From positions 1 to 64,000 of the forward strand of contig NZ_JAGYPD010000002.1 of NCBI RefSeq assembly GCF_018343515.1: a DNA stretch of 64,000 bases, given 5' to 3'. The position numbers were made by a program, and so were the translations under genes. This document shows positions 54,414-63,830 of this stretch, piece by piece; the first letter of the stretch is position 1, and each line of letters opens with the position of its first letter. The DNA is from Bacillus sp. FJAT-50079. Lineage in GTDB: Bacteria; Bacillota; Bacilli; Bacillales; Bacillaceae_C. Below the pieces are notes generated by a model. The model was not told the origin of the DNA. It ran no database searches and saw only the letters and a list, made by a program, of their open reading frames with translations.

Positions 54414-55107
54414 TTTGATTTTAACCTCTATTTCTGGATTATATATCCATTTGATCTATCTCTATTTTAACATAAACCTCCTATTAAAAATTCCCATAAA
54501 TCATTTTCAATTTTTTATCTGTATCTAAAAGGAAGTGGATGTTTTTGGATTTAACGAGGGCTTATGAGAAAAACTGAGAACCTCTTTTTATTGCTACTAC
54601 ATGCTGTTCAATATCCAATAATTAGGCGCTATTGTTAAATAGTGAAGGGATAATTTCTCAGTGAAACCTTGATAAATTAGCTCTTTCATCTTGCAGAATC
54701 CTTAATAGTGAATATGCGGGCTTCGTTGACGTTATCTCATTGTAAGTGCGGTGACGACAAGTGATAAAATCTGTGAAAATCGCTTGTAAAAAACATGGAA
54801 GAAGTCGTACTGTTTAATGGATGTAATCAGGACTATACATGATTAAAATTCCAACTTTACTTATACAGTTGTTATAACATAGTGGTAATTAGCTAAAATC
54901 TCTTATCTCTCTCGTGTTTTTTCAGGGAAAAGGAATAAAGGAAATAGAGGGAATAAAAGAGAAAGTAAACACAAAGGACACATCCCTGATGTTATATACA
55001 AGATTGGAAAAATTAAAATATTAAATAGGGAGATTAGTGAACATGCTGGGGGCTTCCTTTGTAGTATACTGAAAAGAATTAGTTTATTTAACAAAGTGAG
55101 GGGTTAT
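54414..55107. other. Intergenic region, about 690 bp
   Basis: Between the divergent ABC ATPase and P-loop kinase genes. No ORF, RNA or repeat I can support. Sequence near 54806-54822 (AAGTCGTACTGTTT) resembles a single end site but is isolated. Confidence 0.35.
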
Positions 55108-55620
55108 ATGGAACGCACGATTCCAAATAAAATCCATATTATAGGCTCAATCGGCAGTGGAAAAACTACTTTAGCTAAAACACTTTCTAATCGGTTGAAA
55201 ATTCCATATTATGAATTAGATAATGTAGTTTGGAAAAGGTTTGATACTGGAGATATTAGAAGAACTGAACAAGAAAGAGACGAATATTTAAATTCAATAA
55301 CCAACAATAAAAAATGGATTATTGAAGGTGTTCATCATACTTGGGTGTGCCCTTGCTTTCACCATGCTGAATTAATTTTATTTTTGGATACCGATTTATC
55401 TACAAGAAGAATGAGGATAATTAAGCGGTTTTTTAGGCAAAAAATGGGTATTGAAAAAGCAAACTATAAACCGACATTAAAAATTTTCAAAGATTTATAT
55501 AACTACAACACTGTTTTCGAATATAAAAGTAAGCCGGAAATTTTTGATATGTTAACTCCCTATAATAGAAAGTTAGTCATTTTAAAAGACAACGCAGAAG
55601 CTATACACTATTTCAACTAA
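55108..55620 (+). CDS. P-loop kinase-like protein (FlaR/topology-modulation type)
   Basis: 170 residues from ATG 55108 (GTGAGGGG upstream). Walker A IIGSIGSGKTTLAKTLSNRL, then PYYELDNVVWKRF, WIIEGVHHTW and LFLDTDLSTRRMRIIKRF, typical of the adenylate-kinase-like 'DNA topology modulation' family common in Bacillus accessory regions. Probable nucleoside or small-molecule kinase; substrate unknown. Confidence 0.87.
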   Translation: MERTIPNKIHIIGSIGSGKTTLAKTLSNRLKIPYYELDNVVWKRFDTGDIRRTEQERDEYLNSITNNKKWIIEGVHHTWVCPCFHHAELILFLDTDLSTRRMRIIKRFFRQKMGIEKANYKPTLKIFKDLYNYNTVFEYKSKPEIFDMLTPYNRKLVILKDNAEAIHYFN

Positions 55621-55797
55621 AGGGTGGCTTGGTGGAATAGGGTTACTGAAATGCTCAACGACTAGTATTAAAGTCAAGTTACAATGTCAGGATATTCATA
55701 CATACTGTACTTGAATAAAAACCGTGATGAATTAATAAAAAATTTGCTACGATTACATTGATAAACTGAATTTTAACAATTCAAACAAACGGGCCAT

Positions 55798-56082
55798 ATG
55801 TCGAATAGAAAAGGAGTTGGTTTTAGGGATTGGGGCACTGCCAGCGGAATACTTAAATATCTATTTATGGGTGTGTTTTTATTATTTTTTGCTATGGACG
55901 CTATATCAAAAAAGACTTATAGAATTCACTTTTACACATCTTTAACAGTAGCAATCCTCTTCTTAATGTTAGAAAAAAACTGGTCTCCTGTACTAAAGAT
56001 TGGTACGATCGCTTTAGTTGTCTTATTAACTATAAAAACAATTGTTGATGAGAGAAAAAGATGGGCGAATAAGGAAGTGTAG
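55798..56082 (+). CDS. Hypothetical small membrane protein
   Basis: 94 residues, two to three hydrophobic segments (ILKYLFMGVFLLFFAMDAIS, YTSLTVAILFLMLEKNW, IGTIALVVLLTIKTIV). No recognised family. The ribosome binding site is poor (GGGCC before ATG), so expression or start is uncertain. Confidence 0.5.
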   Translation: MSNRKGVGFRDWGTASGILKYLFMGVFLLFFAMDAISKKTYRIHFYTSLTVAILFLMLEKNWSPVLKIGTIALVVLLTIKTIVDERKRWANKEV

Positions 56083-56442
56083 ACTCTTTCCAAATAGGAT
56101 TATTAGAATAAAATTAAAGGGTCTTCGGAATATATAGTGGAATTACTTTTTTTATAATTTAAAACAAATAGTGTTTAAATCGGATTATCTCTGGTGGAAT
56201 GTTGTGTCAATCAATAGTATCGATCAAATACGAGTGATACTTTGTGAAAAAATTTAAAAAATGTATCGGGCTATTCGAATTATTGAATGGAAAAATTTAA
56301 TATAGATCCTTGTGTAACTAACGGGGCAGTTTAGTGGAAGAGTCCTGATTGATCTTTGTTCAGCAATCGGGGCCATTTAATGGAACAATGGTATCAGTCA
56401 AAATTGTTATTATAATGAATAACATGGGGGGAGGTTAGCCAT
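56083..56442. other. Intergenic region, 360 bp
   Basis: AT-rich. The phrase GGGGCAGTTTAGTGGAA near 56320 returns imperfectly as GGGGCCATTTAATGGAA near 56367, a short diverged direct repeat. No gene seen; GGGGGGAGG before the next ATG is its ribosome binding site. Confidence 0.4.
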
Positions 56443-57486
56443 ATGGAAATTCAAAAACAAAAATTCCAAAAAATTTTCGGAAACGTTACAAAGAAAAAGA
56501 ATATACATGAATCTATTCTTCTTGTAGAAAACTCCAATGGAGATGTTTCATACAGTTTGGGGTACGGGGGTAAGAATGTAGATACGCCATTCTTTATTGC
56601 AAGTATCACAAAGCTGTTCACAACCACTTGTATTTTTATTTTGAGAGAGCAGGGCAAACTGTCACTGGATGATGAAATAACAAGATATTTAAAAAAAGAT
56701 ACATTAAGGAACCTTCACGTTTACAAAGGTCGAGAGTATTCTAATAGACTTACACTCTCGAACTTATTGTTTCATACAAGTGGATTGAGGGATGTGATTG
56801 AGGAGGGCAGCAATAAGTCGAAAAAACGTGCTATTTATAAGGATGTGCAAATTGATTTTAATGAAACCATAATAAAGACGAAGGAAATCAAACCACACTT
56901 TGCACCAGATATGGGGAAAAGAGCTCATTACGCAAATATAAACTTTGAAATCCTCGGAAAAATAATTGAAATAGTTACTAATTCAACATTGGAAGATGTG
57001 TATAGACAATTAATTTTTGATCCTTTAGGGCTCAAAAATACTTATCTCCCGAAGGATGAGGATGATTTTATCCCGTATATTTATTATAAGGACACTGCCT
57101 TTTACCGTCCAAAGTTACTTAAGAGCATTCGCGCAAGTGGCGGTTGTGTTTCTACGGCTCGTGAATTAATGGTATTCATCAAGGTTTTCTTTAAAGGAAA
57201 ATTATTTAATAATACTGTTTTTCATGAACTAAAAGTAAATAACAGGTTACAGGCTTCTATGCTTCCAATTCATTACGCTGCTGGATATATGAGAGTTCCA
57301 CTAAATGGTCTTGCAACACTTTTTATGGGAAAAGGTGAGTTAATTGGTCATTCTGGTTCAACAGGTTCCTTAGCATTTTACTATCCCGAAAAGGATATGT
57401 TTTTTATTGGAGATGTCAATCAAATGGAAAACCCCGCAACTCCTGTGCGGCTGGTGATGCGACTTGCCATGTCTATGAAATCATGA
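56443..57486 (+). CDS. Serine hydrolase, beta-lactamase family
   Basis: 347 residues, class C-like fold: SITK (SxxK near 52), HYANINFEILG (YxN near 166) and GHSGSTGS (near 303). No clear signal peptide, so it may be cytoplasmic, as some esterase/D-peptidase members are. Strong ribosome binding site. It is the second member of this superfamily in the island but not closely similar to that at 44660. Confidence 0.9.
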   Translation: MEIQKQKFQKIFGNVTKKKNIHESILLVENSNGDVSYSLGYGGKNVDTPFFIASITKLFTTTCIFILREQGKLSLDDEITRYLKKDTLRNLHVYKGREYSNRLTLSNLLFHTSGLRDVIEEGSNKSKKRAIYKDVQIDFNETIIKTKEIKPHFAPDMGKRAHYANINFEILGKIIEIVTNSTLEDVYRQLIFDPLGLKNTYLPKDEDDFIPYIYYKDTAFYRPKLLKSIRASGGCVSTARELMVFIKVFFKGKLFNNTVFHELKVNNRLQASMLPIHYAAGYMRVPLNGLATLFMGKGELIGHSGSTGSLAFYYPEKDMFFIGDVNQMENPATPVRLVMRLAMSMKS

Positions 57487-57712
57487 AGACTAAAGTATCT
57501 GGCATGAAGTAACAGACCACATCATAATAGGCAACTATGGTGTCGTTTTTTCCACACTATTAAGAATTTGGAAAAGGGAGACTTATAAACCCTTTTCCAC
57601 CATAAAATCCGAATACCCAAATTAAATAGAAAAGCCAACTCATTTAAGAATCGAGCACGAGAATGGAACGAACAGATTACACAAAAACTTCATATGGACA
57701 TAGGATACGGAG

Positions 57713-57758
57713 AAAAAGATGGTTGAACAGGATTTTAACTGATCAATCATCTTTTTTT
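57713..57758. terminator. Terminator ahead of the lantibiotic immunity operon
   Basis: AAAAAGATGGTTGA / TCAATCATCTTTTTTT stem with T tract, 80 bp before the ATPase start. It may instead act as a leader attenuator. Confidence 0.65.
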
Positions 57759-57837
57759 ATTTCTTTAGCGATGTTGATAGAATCTTGATTTTTTGTTGGT
57801 AAACTCCCTTTATAAACGTGAAAGGAGCTATTTGAAA

Positions 57838-58539
57838 ATGGATAAGTATATCTTACAAACTAGACAGCTAACTAAGAATTACAGGAGGACTACAGTTTTA
57901 AATGACGTATCAATCAATGTAAGGAAGAATACCGTTTACGGTCTTTTGGGACCAAATGGTGCGGGGAAGTCAACAGCGTTAAAAATCATAACCGGTTTGC
58001 TTAAGCAAACATCCGGAGAAGTGATTTTTAATGGAAATCAGTGGACTAGAAAGGATTTAGCACATATTGGTTCTTTAATTGAAAATGCCCCACTTTATGG
58101 GAATTTAACAGCTAAAGAAAATCTGGAGGTCATCAATACAATTCTTGGGTTGCCAAAAGAACGAATCGAGGAGGTTCTTCAAATTGTTGGCTTAACAAAT
58201 ACAGGAAGTAAAAGAGTGATGAATTTTTCAATGGGAATGAAGCAGCGTCTAGGTATTGCCCTAGCTATCTTGAATCGTCCAAAGCTATTAATCCTAGATG
58301 AGCCCACGAATGGATTAGATCCTATTGGGATTCAAGAATTAAGGGAATTGATTGCTTCCTTTCCGAAGCAGGGCATGACAGTCCTTTTATCGAGCCACTT
58401 GTTATCGGAAGTTGAACATATAGCTGACGATATCGGCATCATCAGCAATGGGATACTCGGTTATGAAGGGAAATACCATTCTTATGAAAATTTAGAAACG
58501 CTTTTTACCGATGTAGTACGAAAGAATAAAGCTCAATAG
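57838..58539 (+). CDS. Lantibiotic-immunity-type ABC ATPase (SpaF/BcrA type)
   Basis: 233 residues from ATG 57838 (AAAGGAG upstream). Walker A GPNGAGKST, FSMGMKQRLGIA signature, Walker B LLILDEPTNGLDP, H-loop LSSHLLSEVEH. The E-loop variant typical of lantibiotic and bacitracin exporters replaces the Q loop (IGSLIENAPLYGN). Followed by two permease genes and RR/HK genes, the order of self-protection or resistance operons. Confidence 0.93.
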   Translation: MDKYILQTRQLTKNYRRTTVLNDVSINVRKNTVYGLLGPNGAGKSTALKIITGLLKQTSGEVIFNGNQWTRKDLAHIGSLIENAPLYGNLTAKENLEVINTILGLPKERIEEVLQIVGLTNTGSKRVMNFSMGMKQRLGIALAILNRPKLLILDEPTNGLDPIGIQELRELIASFPKQGMTVLLSSHLLSEVEHIADDIGIISNGILGYEGKYHSYENLETLFTDVVRKNKAQ

Positions 58540-58550
58540 GAGGTTACCGT

Positions 58551-59312
58551 ATGTATTTATATTTGAAATCAGAGATCTTAAAAACAAAAAGAACAAACAT
58601 AAGAAAAATACTGTTGATGATTCCCTTACTTTGCTCTCTCCTTGCACTTGGCTTTAATTTTCTAAGCGGCGATCCAGAGATTATAAGTCTCAGTGCAGAA
58701 ACAATCATCAATCATTGGGGAATATTATGGATCTCCGTATTTATTGCCCTTACGACAGGGCTTTTAAATAATTTGGAAAGGAAGTCTACAAACTATAAAA
58801 CCATCATTGCTTTACCAATCAATCTTCAAAAAAAGGAAATGAGCAGAGTTTTATTAGTGACTGGTTTTGCGGTGCTAGGGTCTCTTCTTATAATTGTTGC
58901 TATTAGCCTAACGAGTTTACTAATCCAGACAAGTCCATATTTGGTTCCACTATTTTCTTGTTTTTTGGCCGTTATTTTGATGTTTGTTACTTCACTATGG
59001 CAAATTCCATTTTGTTTGTGGCTTTCAAGAAAAACGAATTTCTTCATTACGTTACTATTGAATAGCATGCTTAATTTAAGCTTAGGTGCATTTTTTGCTC
59101 CCACAGAAGATTGGTGGTTTATCCCATATAGCTGGCATTTAAGGGTGCAAATGCCTTTAACACATCTGCACTCTAATGGAATACCTTTGCCACAAAACGA
59201 TGAACTGTTGAGTTATTCGGCCATCCCAATCGCTCTTGTATTAAGCATTCTATTCTTTATTGTGCTTACTTTGATAACTGTTAGGTCTTTTAATAAGATA
59301 GAGGTGAAATAA
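58551..59312 (+). CDS. Lantibiotic immunity ABC permease (MutE/EpiE/SpaE family)
   Basis: 253 residues, six helices, N-terminal MYLYLKSEILKTKRTNIRKILLMIPLLCSLLALGF and C-terminal PYSWHLRVQMPLTHLHSNGIPLP, a pattern typical of the E-type permease. Overlaps the next gene by 1 bp. Removes lantibiotic from the membrane together with the ATPase. Confidence 0.88.
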   Translation: MYLYLKSEILKTKRTNIRKILLMIPLLCSLLALGFNFLSGDPEIISLSAETIINHWGILWISVFIALTTGLLNNLERKSTNYKTIIALPINLQKKEMSRVLLVTGFAVLGSLLIIVAISLTSLLIQTSPYLVPLFSCFLAVILMFVTSLWQIPFCLWLSRKTNFFITLLLNSMLNLSLGAFFAPTEDWWFIPYSWHLRVQMPLTHLHSNGIPLPQNDELLSYSAIPIALVLSILFFIVLTLITVRSFNKIEVK

Positions 59313-60079
59313 TGCTACAATTTAATAGATGTTTACTAGGTGAGTTTAGGAAGAGAAAGCGAAGTTTTTTCCTTTTATTACACTTGTGCATCCCTTTTAT
59401 CTTACCAGGTACCTTGGTGATGTATTTTTTATCCAGAAATGGCTTGATAAGTTCAGAAGCAAGCTACGCTATTTTCCTAGAATTAATAGGTGTTGGTACA
59501 CCTGCCATCATTTCTATTATTTGTGGAATGGTGGCTGATTCTGAAAGTGAAGCAGGCAATTTCCAAAATATGCTTGGAATAATTCAGAGCAAAACGATCT
59601 CATTTGTAAGTCAAACAACAATGATGATTATCTCTTATAGTGCTGCAATGACTTTAACGATTTCAATCTATACTTTGGCTCTGAAGTTTCTAGTTGGTGT
59701 TAATGAAGTTCATTTTACTCTCTACTTTTTAACAGGTACAATTTTTACAATAACTTCCGCCTTTCAATATTTCTTCTATCAAGTCATTGGTTATAGGTAT
59801 GGGATAGGAATTTGTAGCATATGCGGGTTTGGAGGAGTGATTATCGTTGCTCTTTCTTTGACCACGATAGGAGATAAAGTGTGGGGGTTTTTGCCTTGGG
59901 CTTGGGCAAACCGATTCAGCAAATATGTAATGGATTACTTGAATACGATGGATGTGAACTTGATTAGAAATCCGATGCTGGTGACAGGAGGTTATTTTTT
60001 TCTTATTCTTACAATTGGAGTGATTTTTGTAAGCATTGTTTGGGTTAATCGTTGGAGCGGAAGGAAAACAACTGATTAA
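59312..60079 (+). CDS. Lantibiotic immunity ABC permease (MutG/SpaG family)
   Basis: 255 residues, six helices (LLLHLCIPFILPGTLVMYFL, GIICGMVADSESEAG-like loop, FLPWAWANRFSKYVMDYLN). Second permease half of the immunity transporter. The next gene, the response regulator, starts 24 bp downstream. Confidence 0.87.
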   Translation: MLQFNRCLLGEFRKRKRSFFLLLHLCIPFILPGTLVMYFLSRNGLISSEASYAIFLELIGVGTPAIISIICGMVADSESEAGNFQNMLGIIQSKTISFVSQTTMMIISYSAAMTLTISIYTLALKFLVGVNEVHFTLYFLTGTIFTITSAFQYFFYQVIGYRYGIGICSICGFGGVIIVALSLTTIGDKVWGFLPWAWANRFSKYVMDYLNTMDVNLIRNPMLVTGGYFFLILTIGVIFVSIVWVNRWSGRKTTD

Positions 60080-60103
60080 ATAAGATTAAAGGGTGACATA
60101 ATA

Positions 60104-60772
60104 ATGGCAAAAATCTTAGCGATTGATGATGATGCAGCAATTCTAAGACTGGTCGGGAAAATGTTAGAGTTGAAAAAACATAAGGTTACAACCTTGCAAA
60201 GCATAAAGGATATCACAATAGAGGAAATAAATAAATATAATCTGATTTTACTAGATGTCATGATGCCAGGTGAGGATGGCTTTAAAATTTGTGAGAAAAT
60301 TAGACCCGTGATTGATATACCAATCATCTTTATGACAGCCAAAAGTGATGAAAATTCCATTATTGAAGGTTTATCAATCGGCGGTGATGATTATATTGTA
60401 AAGCCGTTTAGTATACATGAAGTAAATGCACGAATTGAGTCTCATTTAAGACGGGAAGCTAGACCAAGGAATAGAACTAAAAGTGTGTTTATTGATGGGA
60501 ATATACTCATTGATTTAGAAGCAAAAAAAATAAGTATTCAAGGTGAAGAGGTAAGTTTTACAAAGACTCAATACAGAATCTGTGAACTACTTGCTTTACA
60601 TAAAGGGAAAACTTTTTCAAAAGAAGATATTTATGAATCTGTCTATTCAATAGAAAGTGATTCTCAAATTTCAACGATTGTTGAACATATTAGGGTAATA
60701 AGAAAAAAGTTTGCCCAATTTAATTTAACCCCCATTAATACGGTCTGGGGCGTAGGGTATATATGGGAATAA
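60104..60772 (+). CDS. Response regulator of the immunity operon (SpaR/NisR type)
   Basis: 222 residues. Receiver with IDDDAA, LLDVMMPGEDG (Asp near 52), FMTAKSDENSII and KPF; winged helix ends TPINTVWGVGYIWE. Overlaps the kinase start by 10 bp. With the transporter it makes a peptide-induced resistance loop. Confidence 0.93.
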   Translation: MAKILAIDDDAAILRLVGKMLELKKHKVTTLQSIKDITIEEINKYNLILLDVMMPGEDGFKICEKIRPVIDIPIIFMTAKSDENSIIEGLSIGGDDYIVKPFSIHEVNARIESHLRREARPRNRTKSVFIDGNILIDLEAKKISIQGEEVSFTKTQYRICELLALHKGKTFSKEDIYESVYSIESDSQISTIVEHIRVIRKKFAQFNLTPINTVWGVGYIWE

Positions 60773-62142
60773 AGAATACATTTTCAGCTTATTTTGTTAA
60801 ATCGATTATAAAGTTATGCTTTGTTGGTTTACTTATTTTGATGCTAAATATCTGGTTCGTGTTAGGAGGAATCAATAACCACCTATTAATTCCGGCAAAC
60901 GAGCCGATCAAAAAGGCGGAAAATATCCAAAGTGAAATTGTAAACGCAGATTATATCGACTTCAATATTATTCCTTCTGAACTGGATTACGCCATTTTTA
61001 ATAAGCAAACAAATGAGATGATAAGGAGTAATATGAGTTCCAGGAATAATGAAAAAGCAAAAGAAGCTTTTCGGAATTCAAGTAAGGACGAAAGGAGTTC
61101 TTTTATAAGATATGATAGTAAAAATGAAGCGATTTTGATTTATTATAATTTGAAAGTTCAGTTCGCAAACGTTGAATTAAGAAAGGTATTTCCTAACCCG
61201 GGTGTATGGCTTTCCATCCTTTCGATTTTGACATACTGTATTTATATAGTTTGGAATATTAGAAGTTTCTCGCGAGTGATTATACAAGAAAATCAAAAGC
61301 TAATTAATGTGGCACGAAAAATAGAAGAAAAGGATCTGAATATCGAATTTCCGCAAGTTCGATTTAATGAGTATAAAGATGTAATGGGCGCAATGGAAAG
61401 CTTATCAGAAGCGCTAGTTAAATCGATTCAAAAGGAAATAGAGGTCACTAACTCAAAGGCAGAACAAATCAGTTATTTAATACATGATATTAAAATTCCA
61501 CTAACCGTGATAAAAGGAAATACGGAGCTGCTGGAAATGATGATAACCGATGATATGAAGGAAAACTTTAGTGACATTATGGACTCCGTACAACAGATTG
61601 AACGATACATTCAGGAAGTTATCGATATTAATCTGAACAATAAGCAAATAAATACGGATAAAGAAGAAGTGGCAATCAATGATTTCTTGTACAAGCTAGA
61701 AGCCGAAGTGAAGAGCTTAAGTAATAATATAGTCGTCGAAGATTTTACGGAGAATGGGACTAGAATTTTTATAGATGTAAATCTTCTTATTCGGGCAATT
61801 AATAATGTCGTACTAAACGGAATTGAAAGAACACCACAGGATAAAAAAGTACAATTAAGCGTCAGGCAAGATAAAGATTTTATTCAATTCATTATCAGTG
61901 ATCAGGGACCTGGTTTTTCTAAGGAAGCTCTAAAAAAAGGATCTGAACTTTTCTATACCGAAAATGATGGACGGACGAATAACAGCCATTATGGCTTGGG
62001 ATTAACGTTTACTGAAAAAGTAATCAAGCAGCATAATGGAAGGATAAGGCTTAGCAATAATGCAGATCACTCTGGAGAGGTGCTGGTAGAATTACCCGTA
62101 CTAAAATTGGAGCCCGAAAAAGAGTTAATAGATAGATCATAG
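60763..62142 (+). CDS. Sensor histidine kinase of the immunity operon (SpaK/CprK type)
   Basis: 459 residues: helix near 12-35, extracellular sensor loop (about 36-140), helix near 145-165, HAMP region, HisKA with QISYLIHDIKIPLTVIKGN (phospho-His in HDIK) and HATPase with VVLNGIERTP, DQGPGF, YGLGLTFTEK. The HDIK form is typical of NisK/SpaK relatives. No lantibiotic precursor or modification gene follows, so it senses an external peptide. Confidence 0.92.
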   Translation: MGIKNTFSAYFVKSIIKLCFVGLLILMLNIWFVLGGINNHLLIPANEPIKKAENIQSEIVNADYIDFNIIPSELDYAIFNKQTNEMIRSNMSSRNNEKAKEAFRNSSKDERSSFIRYDSKNEAILIYYNLKVQFANVELRKVFPNPGVWLSILSILTYCIYIVWNIRSFSRVIIQENQKLINVARKIEEKDLNIEFPQVRFNEYKDVMGAMESLSEALVKSIQKEIEVTNSKAEQISYLIHDIKIPLTVIKGNTELLEMMITDDMKENFSDIMDSVQQIERYIQEVIDINLNNKQINTDKEEVAINDFLYKLEAEVKSLSNNIVVEDFTENGTRIFIDVNLLIRAINNVVLNGIERTPQDKKVQLSVRQDKDFIQFIISDQGPGFSKEALKKGSELFYTENDGRTNNSHYGLGLTFTEKVIKQHNGRIRLSNNADHSGEVLVELPVLKLEPEKELIDRS

Positions 62143-62201
62143 GTAGCAGTACTTAAAGTAAAGGGTGCGTTAATTCAGCAATCGATCCATATTGTTAAAG
62201 G

Positions 62202-62227
62202 AAGCCCCTCAATGATTGAGGGGCTTT
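62202..62227. terminator. Terminator of the immunity operon
   Basis: AAGCCCCTCA-ATGA-TTGAGGGGCTT with a T-rich tail. Confidence 0.9.
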
Positions 62228-62323
62228 TATTTGTCTAGATTTGAAGATTTTCTGGGTCAGGGCAGCGTGCAAAAGCAAATTGATTTTTGGTTTCTTAAAT
62301 CATTTTCTTATAGATTTTATGGA

Positions 62324-62740
62324 TTAATCGTATATTACAGCTTTTCCTTGTTCACGTAATTTTTTTAAAGATGTAAGCATATGATTTATCTCTTCATCGG
62401 AATGTCTTTCCCATGAACCTAATTCAGCTATTATTTTTAAAGGAGATTTAGACCTGTAAGAACGTGTTGGGTTTCCCGGAAATCTTTTGTCTGTTAAGTT
62501 CGGATCGTTTTCAAAATCACCTAATGGTTCTACAATATAAATTCTTTCTTTTGTTTTAGATGTTGCCAATTCAGCACCCCATTTAGCGGCATCTAATGTG
62601 GCAGTAAAATATATATAGTTCGATTTTTTATCTTGGTAATTTGATAAGTGGTGCGGTTCTAATAATTCTCCAACTTTTAGTTCTGCTTTAGTACCATGAA
62701 AAAAAGGACCATTATCTAAGAGATCTTTTTTGTCATTCAT
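62324..62740 (-). CDS. arr: NAD(+)-rifampin ADP-ribosyltransferase
   Basis: 138 residues, full length for Arr. It inactivates rifamycins by ADP-ribosylation. Family hallmarks are all present: FFHGTKAELKVGELL, SNY, YIYFTATLDAAKWGAELA, RIYIVEPLGDFENDPNLTDKRFPGNPTRSYRS and the final W..H. Own ribosome binding site (AAGGGGTG). It is the one clear antibiotic-resistance enzyme in the island; the neighbouring phosphatase is on the same strand. Confidence 0.95.
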   Translation of the reverse strand: MNDKKDLLDNGPFFHGTKAELKVGELLEPHHLSNYQDKKSNYIYFTATLDAAKWGAELATSKTKERIYIVEPLGDFENDPNLTDKRFPGNPTRSYRSKSPLKIIAELGSWERHSDEEINHMLTSLKKLREQGKAVIYD

Positions 62741-62873
62741 ACTGATACACCCCTTATATTTTTAGACTTGCTTGTGTATAGCAGTATAGTACAGGAACTA
62801 CAAAAAGAGTAGTCTATGATTAATTTACAAATAGTAATATAATGTAATTAGAGGGAATGATGTCGAACGGCAA

Positions 62874-63563
62874 TTACCTAATTATTATCCCTAACAGGCT
62901 TTCTAATTTATTGATTTCGTAAGTAGGTTTTAAAGATGTATTATTTTCCTTATACTCGGAATTGAACCAACATGTATCAATACCATAGTTAATTCCACCT
63001 TGAATATCAGAAGTCAACGAGTCGCCCACAATTAATACGTTGGATTTTTCTGTAATTTGTAGCTTATTAAAAGCATAATCAAAAATTCCCTTTTGTGGTT
63101 TTTGGAATCCAGTGGATTCAGAGATAATAATATGTTCAAATGTACTTTTTAACGGTGAATTATTAATTCTTGATGTTTGTACATCAGTGTAACCGTTCGT
63201 AATAATTGCTAGACGTTTATGCGAAAGATCGCTAATGACTTTTTCAGCTCCTTGAATGAGATGTGTTTGTTCTCCAAGAAATCCTAAATAATCTTGATTG
63301 AATACAACTGCGTCTATATCAAGTTTATGCTCTAAAAATAATCTCCTAAATCTCTCTGAACCTAGTTCAACAAGGTTCATTTTTCCATTTTCTAAATCTC
63401 TCCACAACACTTTACTAATTTCTTGGTAACTCTTTTTGTATAGCTTTAAGCTATTAAATAAATTATATTTATCAAAGACTTTATTAAAAGCTTCTTGCTC
63501 CGATTTAGCAAAATCAAAGAGTGTGTCATCTATATCAAAAAATATAATATCGTAATTTTTCAT
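62874..63563 (-). CDS. YjjG-family noncanonical pyrimidine nucleotidase (HAD)
   Basis: 229 residues, HAD fold: motif I FFDIDDTLFDF (Asp near 10 and 12), motif II IITNGY, motif III Lys in GFQKPQKGIFDYA, motif IV VGDSLTSDIQGG. YjjG-type enzymes dephosphorylate dUMP/dTMP analogues (house-cleaning). AGGGATAAA before ATG. Last gene of the island before the terminal L-type end. Confidence 0.92.
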   Translation of the reverse strand: MKNYDIIFFDIDDTLFDFAKSEQEAFNKVFDKYNLFNSLKLYKKSYQEISKVLWRDLENGKMNLVELGSERFRRLFLEHKLDIDAVVFNQDYLGFLGEQTHLIQGAEKVISDLSHKRLAIITNGYTDVQTSRINNSPLKSTFEHIIISESTGFQKPQKGIFDYAFNKLQITEKSNVLIVGDSLTSDIQGGINYGIDTCWFNSEYKENNTSLKPTYEINKLESLLGIIIR

Positions 63564-63601
63564 TTTATCCCTCTATTTTCTAATTGTGTAAGCTTAAAAA
63601 T

Positions 63602-63691
63602 TATCTAATTTCTATAAACTTTTTTCTCCAATAAAATTGTTTATTCAAGTATAGAGCTCATGTCTTAATCAAACTTTATTCTAAAGCTATA
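63602..63691 (-). repeat. Outermost L-type end of the older island
   Basis: TAATCAAACTTTATTCTAAAGCTATA ends at 63691 (quoted parts: AATCAAACTTTATT at 63668 and CTAAAGCTATA), matching the innermost site plus terminus at 46705-46729. A degenerate second site (TAAACTTTTTTC, about 63616) lies about 54 bp upstream. The next 5 bp, TTGTT (63692-63696), equal 32419-32423. Confidence 0.7.
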
Positions 63692-63830
63692 TTGTTGAGA
63701 GACAATAACTTTGTTACATTTATAATAAAATCATTTGATAAACGAACTTCAAATATTTTTCTGTAATAATGGTAACATACAATATTATGCTTTTAAAATG
63801 ATAGACACAAAAAGTAAGGTGGTATTAAGG

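Larger units (their letters stand above)
32424..63691 (+). mobile_element. Older attTn7 island with Tn7-like ends, no transposase genes
   Basis: One base after the TTTGT duplication of the younger element a second terminus begins (TGTGGATTTGAAATAAAG). A related inverted terminus ends at 63691 (CTTTATTCTAAAGCTATA). The flanking 5 bp are TTGTT on both sides (32419-32423, 63692-63696). This reads as a target duplication of an earlier insertion at the same site. No tns genes remain between, and further end-like sequences at 35.4-35.6, 38.96 and 46.6-46.8 kb show that it is composite. Contents are resistance, envelope and metabolic genes on both strands. Confidence 0.75.

Noticed and set aside
54806-54822. 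Isolated copy of the older element's site (AAGTCGTACTGTTT)
   Set aside because: Single copy, no 20-bp repeat, no terminus or hairpin nearby. Likely chance in AT-rich DNA.
54903-55094. 63-codon minus-strand ORF upstream of the P-loop kinase gene
   Set aside because: No ribosome binding site, leucine-rich low-complexity product and overlap with the kinase promoter region.
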